This document shows, piece by piece, positions 17,543 to 27,271 of a DNA stretch of 64,000 nucleotides. Source of the DNA: Sporohalobacter salinus (GTDB lineage Bacteria; Bacillota; Halanaerobiia; Halobacteroidales; Acetohalobiaceae); assembly GCF_016908635.1 (NCBI RefSeq), contig NZ_JAFBEG010000004.1, forward strand, positions 62,001-126,000. The letters are read 5' to 3'. A program made the position numbers and the translations under genes. The notes under the pieces were generated by a model. It saw only the letters and a list, made by a program, of their open reading frames with translations. It was not told where the DNA came from and made no database searches. Position 1 is the stretch's first letter. Every line of letters starts with the position of its first letter.

Positions 17543-19214
17543 GTTGAGACAGTCAGATATAAAAGATGAATTATATTTGTTAGATGTAATTCAGCTAAAA
17601 GCAGCATTAAAATTTTCTGTAAATTATTTTGCTGATTTTCAAGATGAAATAAATAAATTAAATGTATTTCCAGTTCCTGATGGTGATACTGGTACTAATA
17701 TGTATTTAACACTATCAAAAGCGGTAGAGAAAATTGAGGAATTACAGACTAATTCTATTTCTGAACTATTAGAGGTTTTTGCAAATGGAGCATTAATGGG
17801 AGCTAGAGGAAATTCAGGCGTTATCTTTTCTCAGCTCCTACGGGGTTTTTCTGAAAAGATTACAGCTAAAAAAGAGATTGGTGTAAGAGAAATAGCAGCG
17901 GGATTAAAGAATGCATCTGCAGTGGCTTATCAAGGAGTTATGAAGCCAATTGAAGGGACAATTTTAACTGTAGCTAAAGAGACTGGTGAAACTGCTATTT
18001 CTTTGGCTAAAGAGAAAAAAGATATAATTGAATTTTTGGAGTTAATAGTCAAACAGGCTGAATCTACTGTAGAAAAGACGCCTGAATTATTATCTCCATT
18101 AAAGGAAGCTGGTGTTGTTGATGCTGGTGGTAAAGGTTATAAAGTTTTTTTAGAAGGGATTTATAGATACTTTATTTTGGATGATGCAGGTAGAAATAAG
18201 ACACTAAAAGATAAAGTTACTTCTATTGATCTTAAAAGCGGAGCGGATTCACAGGCTCAGAATTTAGAGTATAAGTATTGTACTGAATTTATAATAAAAG
18301 ATTCTGAACTTAGCAGTAAAGAACTGAGAAGAAAAATAGATGAATATGGAGATTCATTGTTGGTAGTAGAAGGTAATGGTTTTATTAAAGTTCATATTCA
18401 CTCTAACAATCCAGGCTTGATTTTAGAGGTAGGTTTAGAGGCTGGTAATTTGACGGAAATAAAGATTGATAATATGGAAGAAGAACAGCATGAGAATAGA
18501 GTAGTTGATGAAGAATCAAAAAAAGAAAATGAAATGAAAGTAAATGAAGTGAATGAAGATAGGATTGGGGTTATAGCAGTTGCTGCTGGAGATGGTATTA
18601 TAGATATGTTTGAAAGCTTAGGCGTTGATTTAGTAATTGAAGGCGGTCAATCGATGAATCCCAGTACTGAGGACTTATTAGAAGCGACTAAAGAGATTAA
18701 GGCTGATCAAGTAATAATTCTTCCTAATAATAAAAATATCATTTCAGCGGCTAAACAGGTAATTAAAATTGCTGATAAAGAAGTAGAGATAATTGAGACT
18801 AAGTCTGTACCTCAAGGAATTGCAGCAATGATGATGTTTAGTCCAGCAGGTCAGTTAACAGAGATTAAAGAGGTAATGGAAGAGGAAGTAACTGAAGTTA
18901 AGACAGGAGAAGTTACATATGCTGTCTGTGATTCTGATCTCAATGGTTTGAATATTGAAGAAGGAGATATATTGGGATTAGTAGAAGGAGATATTGAAGT
19001 TGTAACTAAAGATAGAATAGAGACAGTTTGGGAGATATTAGATAGTCTGGTTGAAGAAGATGATTATTTAATTACTATCTATGTAGGTGAAGAAGTTGAT
19101 GATAAAGAGGTAAAGCAGCTAGAAGAAAGATTGGAGAATGAGTTAATGGAATTAGATTTAGAAATTTGTGATGGAGGGCAGCCGCTATATTATTATCTAA
19201 TAGCTGTAGAATAA
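17526..19214 (+). CDS. fakA: DAK-domain fatty acid kinase FakA-like (YloV)
   Basis: ATP-binding subunit that phosphorylates fatty acids held by DegV/FakB proteins. The N-terminal DhaL domain (about 25-220) has FPVPDGDTGTNM, with the Mg-binding aspartates, and GARGNSGVI. A middle region and a C-terminal DegV-like domain follow. Length 562 aa. The start is GTG at 17526, inside the end of asp23. Residues ~320-345 form a very charged linker. The next gene encodes a DegV protein, the expected FakB partner, 36 nt downstream. Confidence 0.92.
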   Translation: MRSKNKLRQSDIKDELYLLDVIQLKAALKFSVNYFADFQDEINKLNVFPVPDGDTGTNMYLTLSKAVEKIEELQTNSISELLEVFANGALMGARGNSGVIFSQLLRGFSEKITAKKEIGVREIAAGLKNASAVAYQGVMKPIEGTILTVAKETGETAISLAKEKKDIIEFLELIVKQAESTVEKTPELLSPLKEAGVVDAGGKGYKVFLEGIYRYFILDDAGRNKTLKDKVTSIDLKSGADSQAQNLEYKYCTEFIIKDSELSSKELRRKIDEYGDSLLVVEGNGFIKVHIHSNNPGLILEVGLEAGNLTEIKIDNMEEEQHENRVVDEESKKENEMKVNEVNEDRIGVIAVAAGDGIIDMFESLGVDLVIEGGQSMNPSTEDLLEATKEIKADQVIILPNNKNIISAAKQVIKIADKEVEIIETKSVPQGIAAMMMFSPAGQLTEIKEVMEEEVTEVKTGEVTYAVCDSDLNGLNIEEGDILGLVEGDIEVVTKDRIETVWEILDSLVEEDDYLITIYVGEEVDDKEVKQLEERLENELMELDLEICDGGQPLYYYLIAVE

Positions 19215-19250
19215 CTGTTATATTTTGAAAAAGAAGGTAGGAGATAAATT

Positions 19251-20111
19251 ATGTCAGCAATTAAGGTGGTAACTGACAGTACATCTGATTTATCCTCGGG
19301 ATTAATGAGTAAGTTTGGAATTGGAATAATTCCTTTAACAGTAAATATTGGTAATCAATTCTTTGCAGATAAGATAGATATTTCATCTGGAGAGTTCTTT
19401 ACAAAATTACAAAAAGAAGATGAGCTGCCCACTACATCCCAGCCTGCTATAGGCAAGTTTAAAGAGAAATATCTTCAGTTGGCTGAAGAATATGAAATTA
19501 TTATATCCATTCATCTTTCTAGTGAGTTAAGTGGCACTTATAAGACGGCTCAATTAGCTGCTGATGCTGTAATGGAAAAAGTTGATGTGGATATTAGGGT
19601 AGTAGATTCTAAGAGTATTTCGTTAGGTTTAGGTTTTTTAGCTATCTATGCTGCTGAGGCAGTAAAACAGGGTAAGGATATTGAAGAGATAATGGATGGT
19701 ATTAAACTAAGACAAGAGTCAGTTGATATTCTTTTTACAATTGATACGTTAGACTATTTACAGAAAGGCGGTCGAATTGGCAAAGCTAAGGCTTTTTTAG
19801 GTAATCTATTTAATATAAAACCTATTTTGAAGGTTGACGAACAAGGAGGAGTTGCCTTTCATTCAAAAGTTAGGGGTAAAAAAAGATTATTTAAAAAGGT
19901 TAAGCGATTAGTAAAACGGAAGTTAAAAGAACGTACTCTTGATTTTCCGCCTAAACTGGCGCTTTTACATGGAGCAGCTATTAATGATTTAAGAGAGTTG
20001 CAAAGTGAGATTATAGATTTAGCTGATTGGGATAGTGTAGTGGTTTCAGAAATTGGACCTGTAATTGGTACTCATGTAGGTCCTGGAGCTTTAGGAGTTA
20101 TAATATTATAG
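19251..20111 (+). CDS. DegV family fatty-acid-binding protein (FakB-like)
   Basis: Binds a fatty acid and presents it to FakA for phosphorylation. It opens with KVVTDSTSDLS, the DegV signature, and contains the TSQPAIGKF loop near residue 63 and FTIDTLDYLQKGGRIG near residue 160. Length 286 aa, normal. The ATG is preceded by GGTAGGAG. Placement right after fakA strongly suggests the two work together in membrane lipid synthesis or fatty-acid uptake. Ligand chain length cannot be inferred. Confidence 0.93.
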   Translation: MSAIKVVTDSTSDLSSGLMSKFGIGIIPLTVNIGNQFFADKIDISSGEFFTKLQKEDELPTTSQPAIGKFKEKYLQLAEEYEIIISIHLSSELSGTYKTAQLAADAVMEKVDVDIRVVDSKSISLGLGFLAIYAAEAVKQGKDIEEIMDGIKLRQESVDILFTIDTLDYLQKGGRIGKAKAFLGNLFNIKPILKVDEQGGVAFHSKVRGKKRLFKKVKRLVKRKLKERTLDFPPKLALLHGAAINDLRELQSEIIDLADWDSVVVSEIGPVIGTHVGPGALGVIIL

Positions 20112-20172
20112 AAAAAGTTGGATAACCTAATAATATAGTAAGGAGTAGTTTTTTATCTTTGAGGTGGATTTG

Positions 20173-22590
20173 ATGGATAATAAAAAAGAAATTTTACAGA
20201 AATTATTGAAGCCGATTAAGATTGAGAAAAAAGTCGGTTATAATAATTCGTCAGTTTTTGGCGGGTTTGATAATTATCTTCTTCAGTGGCTTAATAGATT
20301 AGAAGAATTGAGTTCTGATGATGAGACATTAAGAATAATAGATGATTTAAAGGAGTTGTTTTCTGATTATTCTCAAGTGCAGGCAAAAAAACGAAAGAAA
20401 AAATTAGCATCTGGGAAGGAATTATTTACCAAACTATCTAATGTAATTCAAGGGAGAGAAACTGAATCTACTTCGAAGTTGAAATCTGCCCCTGAAAATA
20501 ATAAGGTTTCTGTTCAGCGTCTACCTCAAATTTGGCAGAAGTCAATTCGGTATGTTAAGGGAGTAGGTAAGAAGCGAGCTAAAAAGTTAGCTAAATTAGG
20601 GGTGGATACATTGCGGGATATGTTATTTTATATTCCCCGTGATTATCGAGATTGGAGCAAGACTTCTTCTATTAGAGATTTATCTCCAGGTAGTGAGGTA
20701 ACTATAACAGGGCAAGTGGTTAATTCTACTGAAATTCGTCCGCGCAAAGGACTGATAATTACTAAGGTGATTATCAGTGATAATACTGGAAGTTTGTCAG
20801 GAGTATGGTTTAATCAACCTTATATCAAAAAGAAATTTAAATCAGGAGAAGCAGTAGCTTTTAGTGGTGAAGTAAAGCGGGAATATGGAGAGTTACAGAT
20901 TAGCCATCCTCATTATGAAATAATAAATAGTGATAGTAATTATGACAAGGGGAAAATATTACCAGTCTATTCTGCTACCCAAGATTTGAATCAGAATCTG
21001 TTGCGGAAGATAGTAAGTAGGATTTTAGAAGAGTATTTAAGTCAGTTTCCTGAATTCCTATCCGAGGGGATAAAAGAAAAATATAGCTTATTAGAGGTTA
21101 GAAAAGCTCTTTATAAGATACATTTTCCTGATCGAATTGAGGAGATAGAAGAGGCTAGAAAGAGGCTAGCTTTTGATGAATTATTTATTTTACAGTTAGG
21201 AATTCTGTTAAAGAAGACTGATCTTTTTATAGAAGAAGAAGGTCTTGTACATAGTGGAAGTGATGAATTAATTACTAATTATTTAGCTGATTTGCCTTTT
21301 GAGTTAACTTCTGCTCAGAAAAGAGTCTGGACAGAAATTAAGAATGACTTGGAAAGAAGTGTAGTGATGAATAGGCTAATTCAGGGAGATGTAGGATCTG
21401 GAAAGACAGTAGTTGCTACTTTAGCCTTGCTTAAGGCTGTAAGTAGTGGTTATCAGGGGGCTATGATGGCTCCCACTGAGATTCTTGCTGAACAGCATTA
21501 TTTAAGTCTAAAGGAATCATTAGAAAAGTATGGATTACAGATTGGATTATTAGTAGGGAGTCTAACTAAGAATGAGAAAGAAGAAATAATTACTGCTCTT
21601 GAAAGTGGAGAAGTTGATATAGTTATTGGAACTCATGCTTTGATTCAAGAAGAGATTAGATTTTCTAATTTAGGTTTGGTAATTACGGATGAACAGCATA
21701 GATTTGGCGTTAGACAGAGAGCTACCTTTAAAGAGAAAGGCAAGAATCCTGATGTATTGGTAATGACAGCGACGCCAATTCCAAGAACATTAGCTCTAAC
21801 CCTTTATGGGGATCTGGATTTATCGGTGATAGATGAATTACCGTCGGGGAGAAAACCGGTAGTAACTGAATGGAGAACGGAGAAGGAGTTTTCCAAAATA
21901 TTTTCTTTTGTTCGGCAAGAAATTGAATCGGGACGTCAGGCATACATAGTTTGTCCGTTAGTAGAAGAGTCTGAAGAGATGGATGTTAGGTCGGCAGAAA
22001 ATATGGCAGAGAAGCTAGAAGATGATATTTTTCCTGAATTTGATGTTGCTTTATTACATGGACAATTGAAGACGGATGAGAAGGAAGCAGTAATGGAAGG
22101 GTTTCGCAGTCAGCAAATCGATATTTTAGTTTCTACTACTGTGATTGAAGTAGGAGTTGATGTAGCTAATGCTACTTTGATGATTATTCTTGATGCTCAG
22201 CGTTTTGGTTTAGCTCAGCTTCATCAGCTGCGGGGAAGAGTTGGTAGAAGTGAACATCAGTCTTACTGTGTTTTAGTAGCTGAGCCCGGAACTGATACAG
22301 GTAGAGAGAGAATGAAGATTATGACTCGATCCACTGATGGATTTGTGATTGCTGAAGAGGATTTAAAGTTGAGAGGTCCAGGAGAATTTTTTGGTACTCG
22401 TCAACATGGATTGCCTGATTTAGAAGTAGCTGATTTACTGCGGGATAGTGAGCTAGTAGAGCTAGCCCGTAAGGAAGCTAGAGTAGTAGTAGAGAATGAT
22501 TCTAAGCTGCAGAAAGAAGAAAATCAATTATTAGGAGATTTATTACAGGTTAAGTTTGGAGAAAATTTTGAGCTTATCGATGTTAGTTAA
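20173..22590 (+). CDS. recG: ATP-dependent DNA helicase RecG
   Basis: Branch-migration helicase that remodels stalled forks and Holliday junctions. It is 805 aa. An ~130-residue N-terminal extension precedes the wedge OB domain. Helicase motifs follow: GDVGSGKT (Walker A, ~418), DEQHRFGV (motif II), TATPIPRTL (III) and QLRGRVGRSEHQS (VI). An in-frame GTG at 20164 exists, but GAGGTGG at 20161-20167 serves the ATG at 20173. The N-terminal extension is longer than in E. coli RecG and is typical of Clostridia and Thermotoga. An intrinsic terminator follows. Confidence 0.96.
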   Translation: MDNKKEILQKLLKPIKIEKKVGYNNSSVFGGFDNYLLQWLNRLEELSSDDETLRIIDDLKELFSDYSQVQAKKRKKKLASGKELFTKLSNVIQGRETESTSKLKSAPENNKVSVQRLPQIWQKSIRYVKGVGKKRAKKLAKLGVDTLRDMLFYIPRDYRDWSKTSSIRDLSPGSEVTITGQVVNSTEIRPRKGLIITKVIISDNTGSLSGVWFNQPYIKKKFKSGEAVAFSGEVKREYGELQISHPHYEIINSDSNYDKGKILPVYSATQDLNQNLLRKIVSRILEEYLSQFPEFLSEGIKEKYSLLEVRKALYKIHFPDRIEEIEEARKRLAFDELFILQLGILLKKTDLFIEEEGLVHSGSDELITNYLADLPFELTSAQKRVWTEIKNDLERSVVMNRLIQGDVGSGKTVVATLALLKAVSSGYQGAMMAPTEILAEQHYLSLKESLEKYGLQIGLLVGSLTKNEKEEIITALESGEVDIVIGTHALIQEEIRFSNLGLVITDEQHRFGVRQRATFKEKGKNPDVLVMTATPIPRTLALTLYGDLDLSVIDELPSGRKPVVTEWRTEKEFSKIFSFVRQEIESGRQAYIVCPLVEESEEMDVRSAENMAEKLEDDIFPEFDVALLHGQLKTDEKEAVMEGFRSQQIDILVSTTVIEVGVDVANATLMIILDAQRFGLAQLHQLRGRVGRSEHQSYCVLVAEPGTDTGRERMKIMTRSTDGFVIAEEDLKLRGPGEFFGTRQHGLPDLEVADLLRDSELVELARKEARVVVENDSKLQKEENQLLGDLLQVKFGENFELIDVS

Positions 22591-22598
22591 TAAATAAT

Positions 22599-22632
22599 AA
22601 AGAAGTTGGTGAATTAACACCAACTTCTTTTT
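22599..22632 (+). terminator. intrinsic terminator after recG
   Basis: AAAGAAGTTGGTG (22599-22611), a 6-nt loop, CACCAACTTCTTT (22618-22630) and T residues. Confidence 0.88.
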
Positions 22633-22775
22633 GCGGGATAGGGGAAACCGGAGGAAGAGCTGATGGGGAGGATATTTATACTGCTTGGTAATATTCTTTC
22701 TTAAATTTTGGTTTCTATGCAGATTTAAATTGGTAATTAATAAGTAATGATTTCCATAAAGGAGGAACTAGGTTT

Positions 22776-23333
22776 ATGCGAGTTATTGCTGGCCGGTCTA
22801 AAGGACATAATCTTAAGTCAGTTTCCGGTACTGAGGTACGGCCGACGATAGATCGAGTCAAGGAGGCTTTATTTAATATTCTCGGTGCGGAAATTATAGA
22901 TATAGATTTTTTGGATTTGTATGCTGGTTTTGGTGGTTTAGGAATTGAAGCTTTGAGTAGAGGAGCAGCGAGTAGTACTTTTATTGAAAATTCTTCTAGA
23001 CAAGTAAAAATTATAAAGGAGAATCTTAATCTTACTGGGCTGGAAAAAGAGGCTGAAGTGATTCAAGGAGATGTTTTAACACAGTTAGGACGATTTAAAC
23101 CTGAAAGCTTTGATATTGTTGTTATGGATCCGCCTTATCAAGCTGGGTTAATAGAACCAACTATTAAAAAGATTTTAAAGTATAATTTATTAAAAGAAGC
23201 AGGGATTATTTCTGTTGAACATCATAAGAAGGATGAAATTACAATAGAGTCTACCGATTTAAAGTTAATTAGAGAACGAAATTACGGAAATACATGCTTG
23301 AGTTTATATATGAAAACTAAGAAAGGGGAATGA
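22776..23333 (+). CDS. rsmD: 16S rRNA (guanine-966-N2) methyltransferase RsmD
   Basis: Methylates G966 of 16S rRNA on assembled 30S subunits. It begins [15 protein letters not shown], as in the family, with a SAM-binding [19 protein letters not shown] near residue 48 and the catalytic DPPY at about residue 122. Length 185 aa. AAAGGAGG precedes the ATG. Its end overlaps the first possible start of coaD; the rsmD-coaD order is conserved in Firmicutes. Confidence 0.95.
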   Translation: MRVIAGRSKGHNLKSVSGTEVRPTIDRVKEALFNILGAEIIDIDFLDLYAGFGGLGIEALSRGAASSTFIENSSRQVKIIKENLNLTGLEKEAEVIQGDVLTQLGRFKPESFDIVVMDPPYQAGLIEPTIKKILKYNLLKEAGIISVEHHKKDEITIESTDLKLIRERNYGNTCLSLYMKTKKGE

Positions 23334-23335
23334 CA

Positions 23336-23821
23336 ATGCGAAGAGTTGCAGTGTATCCCGGAAGTTTTGATCCAATAACTAATGGTCACTTGGATATCAT
23401 TGAAAGAACAGCTAATATATTTGATAATGTAATTGTAGCAGTTTCTAATAATCCCAATAAAGATCATTTATTTAATAGGAAAGAAAGAGTTGAGATGATA
23501 GAAGAAGCAACATCTGATTATGAATCAATAGAAGTTGATGCCTTTGATGGGTTATTAATTGATTATATCAAACAGCAGGAGGCAGGAATTATTGTCCGCG
23601 GCTTGAGAGCGGTATCCGATTTTGAGGCTGAGTTCCAGATGGCTTCTATGAATAAGAAGTTAGATTCTGATATTGAAACAATTTTTATGATGACTAAAAA
23701 TAAATATGTTTATCTTAGTTCTAGTATTATTAGAGAAGTGTCTGAATTAGGAGGATGTATTGAAGGATTAGTACCGGAGAATGTTATTCCTAGATTACGG
23801 GAGGAGATTGGAGGGGAATAA
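23336..23821 (+). CDS. coaD: pantetheine-phosphate adenylyltransferase
   Basis: Adds AMP to 4'-phosphopantetheine in coenzyme A synthesis. Motifs are [15 protein letters not shown] (HxGH-type nucleotidyltransferase site), [13 protein letters not shown] and the SSSIIREV signature. Length 161 aa from ATG 23336. Another in-frame ATG at 23330 adds two residues, but AAGGGG at 23323-23328 is better spaced to 23336, which also gives the typical MRRVAVYPG start. Confidence 0.96.
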   Translation: MRRVAVYPGSFDPITNGHLDIIERTANIFDNVIVAVSNNPNKDHLFNRKERVEMIEEATSDYESIEVDAFDGLLIDYIKQQEAGIIVRGLRAVSDFEAEFQMASMNKKLDSDIETIFMMTKNKYVYLSSSIIREVSELGGCIEGLVPENVIPRLREEIGGE

Positions 23822-23824
23822 GTT

Positions 23825-24286
23825 TTGCAGGATAGGGATCTTTTACAGCTTAATAATATCTTAGATGAATTAGAAGAGGTAGTTGAGGCTGCTGATAGTT
23901 TACCATTAACAGATAAAGTCTTAGTCAATCCTGATTATGTTTTAGGACTTGTGACTAAGTTGAAAGATATGATGCCTGCTGAGATTGAAAAAGCAGAAAG
24001 GATTATAGAAAAAAAGAAAGAAATTTTGGCTGAAGCTGAAGGAAAGGCTGAAAAGAGAATTGAAGAAAAGGTTGCTGAGGCTCAAGTAATTAAAAAAGCA
24101 GAGAATAAAGCTAGAGAGATAGTTAATGAAGCTAGAAGAGTTGCTAGTGAAATTAGAACTGGAGTCGATGCTTATGGAGATGAAGTATTAGCAAAGGTAG
24201 AAGGTAAGTTAGAGGAGAAACTAAATGAAGTTCGTAGAAGTCGAGCTGAGTTAAAGGAAAAGAAAAATCTAAACCAGACTTCGTGA
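23825..24286 (+). CDS. coiled-coil protein of unknown function
   Basis: 153-aa soluble protein, mostly charged and helical. Residues ~55-150 are rich in Glu, Lys and Ala with long coiled-coil character (KAERIIEKKKEILAEAEGK). It resembles small ATP-synthase-b-like or DivIVA-like proteins found downstream of coaD in some Clostridia and Halanaerobiales, but there is no diagnostic motif. The start is TTG with GGAGGGGA about 8 nt upstream. It is the last gene of the rsmD-coaD unit before a bidirectional terminator. Confidence 0.7.
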   Translation: MQDRDLLQLNNILDELEEVVEAADSLPLTDKVLVNPDYVLGLVTKLKDMMPAEIEKAERIIEKKKEILAEAEGKAEKRIEEKVAEAQVIKKAENKAREIVNEARRVASEIRTGVDAYGDEVLAKVEGKLEEKLNEVRRSRAELKEKKNLNQTS

Positions 24287-24336
24287 TATATATATTGAGT
24301 TAAATTATAAATATGATTAATTAAAGATTATAGTAA

Positions 24337-24370
24337 TAAATCCCCTCAGTTTTTTATTTGAGGGGATTTA
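24337..24370. terminator. bidirectional terminator
   Basis: TAAATCCCCTCA (24337-24348) pairs with TGAGGGGATTTA (24359-24370), between convergent genes. The loop is T-rich on the plus strand. Confidence 0.85.
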
Positions 24371-24373
24371 TAT

Positions 24374-25234
24374 TTAATATGAATATTTGATTCCTAATAG
24401 ATGAGTGTCACCTAAGTTTTTATCTTGAAAAGCATAATCAATTCGAATCTTATTTAATTTATAACTAAAACCTGTAGTAGGATTTTCTCCATAACTGCCT
24501 GTTCTTGCTGTTAAGTTTTTAGTTAATTTTTTTTCAATTCCAACCCTCATTCTATTATCTATATCTGTTTCTGTTTCATTGGTAGCATCATATATAGAAG
24601 CTGCTAAAATTAATGAATTATCTATTTTATAAGCTATGCTAGGGCGAAAGTTTCTTATGTATTTTATTTCGTCGTTAAAAAATTCGGTTTGTTTAGCATC
24701 TTGGATTAACAAGCCTAATGATAATTTCTTATTAAATTTATATAATGCACTTAGATCAATAGCAATATCTGAATCTGAAATAGAATCTGATCCTAATTTA
24801 ATTTTCTTTTCCATTCTTCTAATGTTACCGCCTAGATAAAAGTTATTACTAATTTTTTTACCTATCGAAAAAATATACCAATTATCAATTGTTTCTATAC
24901 TCTTGTCTTGCCAATAATTTTTTAAACTTTCTCCTATATATCCGAATCCATAAGCTATATGTAATTTTTTATTATGACTAACTATACCTATAAAGTCATT
25001 GTAGTTATAAATGTTTCTGTTGTTTATGGTGCGAGTATAAGTAGCTTCTCGTTGTTTTAATTGGGCTAATCCAGATGGATTCCAATAAATTGAGTTTACA
25101 TCATCGGCAATAGCAATAAAGGCTCCTCCCATGCCTAAAGGTCTGGCTCCAACGCAAGCGTAAGAAATAGAAGGTTGATTGATTACTATGATAAGTGCTA
25201 AAGTCAAAAATAAAATAATTTTTTGATTATTCAT
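24374..25234 (-). CDS. PorV/PorQ-like outer-membrane beta-barrel protein
   Basis: Predicted secreted outer-membrane protein, 286 aa. An N-terminal signal peptide (about residues 1-26, ending SISYA) is followed by GARPLGMGGAFIAIADDVNS and YWNPSGLA. This block is shared by PorV/PorQ/FadL-like and UPF0164 barrel families. The rest is alternating polar/hydrophobic short strands, and the protein ends IKYSY, an aromatic C-terminus typical of barrels. AAGGAGAG lies before the start. It indicates a diderm envelope. The specific cargo or role is not known. Confidence 0.75.
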   Translation of the reverse strand: MNNQKIILFLTLALIIVINQPSISYACVGARPLGMGGAFIAIADDVNSIYWNPSGLAQLKQREATYTRTINNRNIYNYNDFIGIVSHNKKLHIAYGFGYIGESLKNYWQDKSIETIDNWYIFSIGKKISNNFYLGGNIRRMEKKIKLGSDSISDSDIAIDLSALYKFNKKLSLGLLIQDAKQTEFFNDEIKYIRNFRPSIAYKIDNSLILAASIYDATNETETDIDNRMRVGIEKKLTKNLTARTGSYGENPTTGFSYKLNKIRIDYAFQDKNLGDTHLLGIKYSY

Positions 25235-25729
25235 TGGTATCTCTCCTTATTTAATATTTCTTACCTTGGATATTTGTAAATTAGTTGTCATATTATATAT
25301 ATTTTCTTATTCAAACATTAATTCCTTTTAATTTGACGACAAATTTACTTATTTTTTTACAAATAATAAGTAAAACTGAGCTTTGTTGATTTGTAATAAA
25401 ACAAAAAAGCAATAAAATTTGATAATTTTGCAGGAAGTTTATTGTTTACATGGTATTTAATTTATAGGAGTGAGGAAGATGGCTATTATGGTGAAAAGAT
25501 AGAAATGAATTATAATTTACATAGTTTTATTTTTAGAGGTAATTAATTTTTTTCTTTTAGTCACTATTATTATAGAAAACTCATATGTATAAATTAATAT
25601 AAAATCAGAAAAAATTATTTTTTTGCAGGAAAATTAATCCTCATCTAGTAAGTATATATGTGGAAGTGATATTTTTGGTTGATCTGCATATAAATACAGA
25701 TAGGTAAAAAATGTTTTAATAGTGATGAT
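25235..25729. other. AT-rich intergenic region between two outer-membrane genes
   Basis: About 500 bases with no convincing gene. It holds TTGACG (25333-25338) with a weak -10 17 nt later, and two GCAGGAA elements (25430-25436, 25625-25631) that match the -35 half of a sigma-H promoter but lack a good -10. A seven-codon frame at 25479 (ATG...TAG) has a fair ribosome site (GGAG) but no other support. Divergent promoters for both flanking genes are expected here. Confidence 0.4.
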
Positions 25730-25730
25730 A

Positions 25731-25981
25731 ATGCAGCTACTAGTGAAGGGGGGGAGAAAAGAAAGCTGCATTTTAGATAAATAGCAGGAAATTCATTATC
25801 CTGTGTAATGGTAATGTTGGTTAAGGCGGCTTATTTTCTAACTGGTTACTTAGTTAGCAGAAATTATTGCTATATGGATGAGGAAACACGGTCACTCATC
25901 TGTGCCGAAATATCGATAATTAGTAGCTGGTTAGAGAAAATTACAAACAGAAACTTAAATTCTCAAAGGAGGAAATTAATA
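25731..25981 (+). ncRNA. structured 5' leader of the porin gene (candidate RNA element)
   Basis: The ~250 nt before the porin start are visibly richer in G and C than other spacers here and contain several hairpins. These are ATGCAGCT/AGCTGCAT (25731-25738 with 25764-25771), CAGGA/TCCTG (25785-25789 with 25799-25803), CTAACT/AGTTAG (25838-25843 with 25852-25857) and GATGAG/CTCATC (25877-25882 with 25895-25900). It does not match FMN, Moco, c-di-GMP, cobalamin, SAM or THF riboswitch signatures that I know. The function is inferred only from position and pairing. Confidence 0.4.
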
Positions 25982-27091
25982 ATGAAAAAACTTTCAATTG
26001 CAATGGCTTTAGTATTAGTTGTAGCTATGGCTCTTCCAGCTATGGCAGCAGAAGTAAAAGTTAATGACAAGACTGTAAATATTAGCGGTGAAGTAGAGGT
26101 TGAACAGACAGATAATGATAATGATAATACAGCAGCTTATGGAACAGATGATACATTAGAAACTACTTTAACTCTATACATTGATTCTCAACTATCTGAG
26201 AAAGTATCTGTATTTTCTACATTAGAAATTGCAGATAATAATGATAGAGCTGATAACGATGACTTTTCTATTGAAGAAGCAGGTGTAGATGTTAAGGATG
26301 TATTTGGTCCTATTGGCTTAAAAGCTGGTAGAATGGAATTAGTTTCTACTGATGGTATGCTATATGACTATGATGAAATAGATGCAGATAGTAACTTCGC
26401 TACTTTCTACTATGAAGAAGGTAATGTAAATGCTAGTATTAGTAATTCTTTAGATGATGACACTACTGATAGTACTGCTACTAATAATGATATAGGTTCA
26501 GCTACTGTTGCTAAGTTTGGAGCAACTGACCTAGAATTAATTGATAGCTTTGACATTGACTATATGGATTTAGGAACTGTTAATAATGCTGGAACTATTT
26601 ATGAAGATGTTACTGGATATACTCTAAAGGGTACTAAAGACTTTGGCGTTGTAGATACTGCTTTAATCTTTGGTAATGTGGATAGTGACAATTCATTTGA
26701 TAGTGCAGATGTTGCAAAATTAGACTTATCTACTGATCAGTTATTCCCAGGAGTTACTCTTTCTTTAAATTATGCTGATGTTGAGGAAGGTTACACGACT
26801 TTAGCTGGTTTCCAAGATAATGAAATTGGAGATTCTGATCGTGTTAATGGTCTTGATTTTGATATGATTAAGCCGGGAATTAACTTTGACATTACTGATA
26901 AGTTAAACGTTGACTTCTCTTATGCAATGTACGATGCTGATGATGTAGATAATGAAGATGATTATACAGATCTAGTATTTGCTTATGACATGGCTACAAA
27001 TACTACTTTAGAATTAGAATATGAAAACCATGATTATGATACTGGTAATGATAATGACACAATTACTACTACTTTAACTACTAAGTTTTAA
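25982..27091 (+). CDS. acidic porin-like outer-membrane protein
   Basis: Predicted outer-membrane channel, 369 aa. A clear signal peptide (residues 1-23, ending AMAA) starts MKKLSIAMALVLVV. The mature part is very acidic (many DND/DDD runs) with alternating barrel-like strands. The final residue is Phe (TTTLTTKF), the classical C-terminal signal for barrel insertion. AAAGGAGGAA precedes the ATG at 25982. An open frame extends back to 25808, but that part overlaps the structured leader and is not protein-like. The acidity fits a saline habitat. Substrate unknown. Confidence 0.8.
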   Translation: MKKLSIAMALVLVVAMALPAMAAEVKVNDKTVNISGEVEVEQTDNDNDNTAAYGTDDTLETTLTLYIDSQLSEKVSVFSTLEIADNNDRADNDDFSIEEAGVDVKDVFGPIGLKAGRMELVSTDGMLYDYDEIDADSNFATFYYEEGNVNASISNSLDDDTTDSTATNNDIGSATVAKFGATDLELIDSFDIDYMDLGTVNNAGTIYEDVTGYTLKGTKDFGVVDTALIFGNVDSDNSFDSADVAKLDLSTDQLFPGVTLSLNYADVEEGYTTLAGFQDNEIGDSDRVNGLDFDMIKPGINFDITDKLNVDFSYAMYDADDVDNEDDYTDLVFAYDMATNTTLELEYENHDYDTGNDNDTITTTLTTKF

Positions 27092-27114
27092 GTAGTGGCT
27101 ATTAGTTAATATCT

Positions 27115-27147
27115 AAACCCTCGGGGATTTTCCTCGAGGGTTTTTTT
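27115..27147 (+). terminator. intrinsic terminator after the porin gene
   Basis: AAACCCTCG (27115-27123) pairs with CGAGGGTTT (27135-27143), followed by a T tract to 27147. A strong, isolated terminator suggests a highly expressed monocistronic gene. Confidence 0.92.
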
Positions 27148-27179
27148 GCATTTTGGGGATGTTTAGTTAACTTAGTAAT

Positions 27180-27209
27180 TTGCTTTAATGTTATATTTTA
27201 TGCTATAAT
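27180..27209 (+). promoter_or_regulatory. extended -10 promoter for the dehydratase-like pair
   Basis: TTGCTT (27180-27185), 18-nt spacer, TATAAT (27204-27209) with an upstream TGC, forming an extended -10. It lies 62 nt before the GTG start of the next gene. Confidence 0.65.
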
Positions 27210-27271
27210 AATATGATTGTAGGAATCTGATTATCAGATTTAAACTTTTATTTTAAAGGAGTAATGGTATC

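Noticed and set aside
25808-25981. In-frame upstream extension of the porin gene (58 codons)
   Set aside because: It hides the signal peptide, has no ribosome site, and overlaps hairpins; AAAGGAGGAA marks the start at 25982.
25731-25981. Cyclic-di-GMP, cobalamin, SAM, THF or fluoride riboswitch in the porin leader
   Set aside because: None of the conserved blocks I know for these classes is present; left as an unassigned structured leader.
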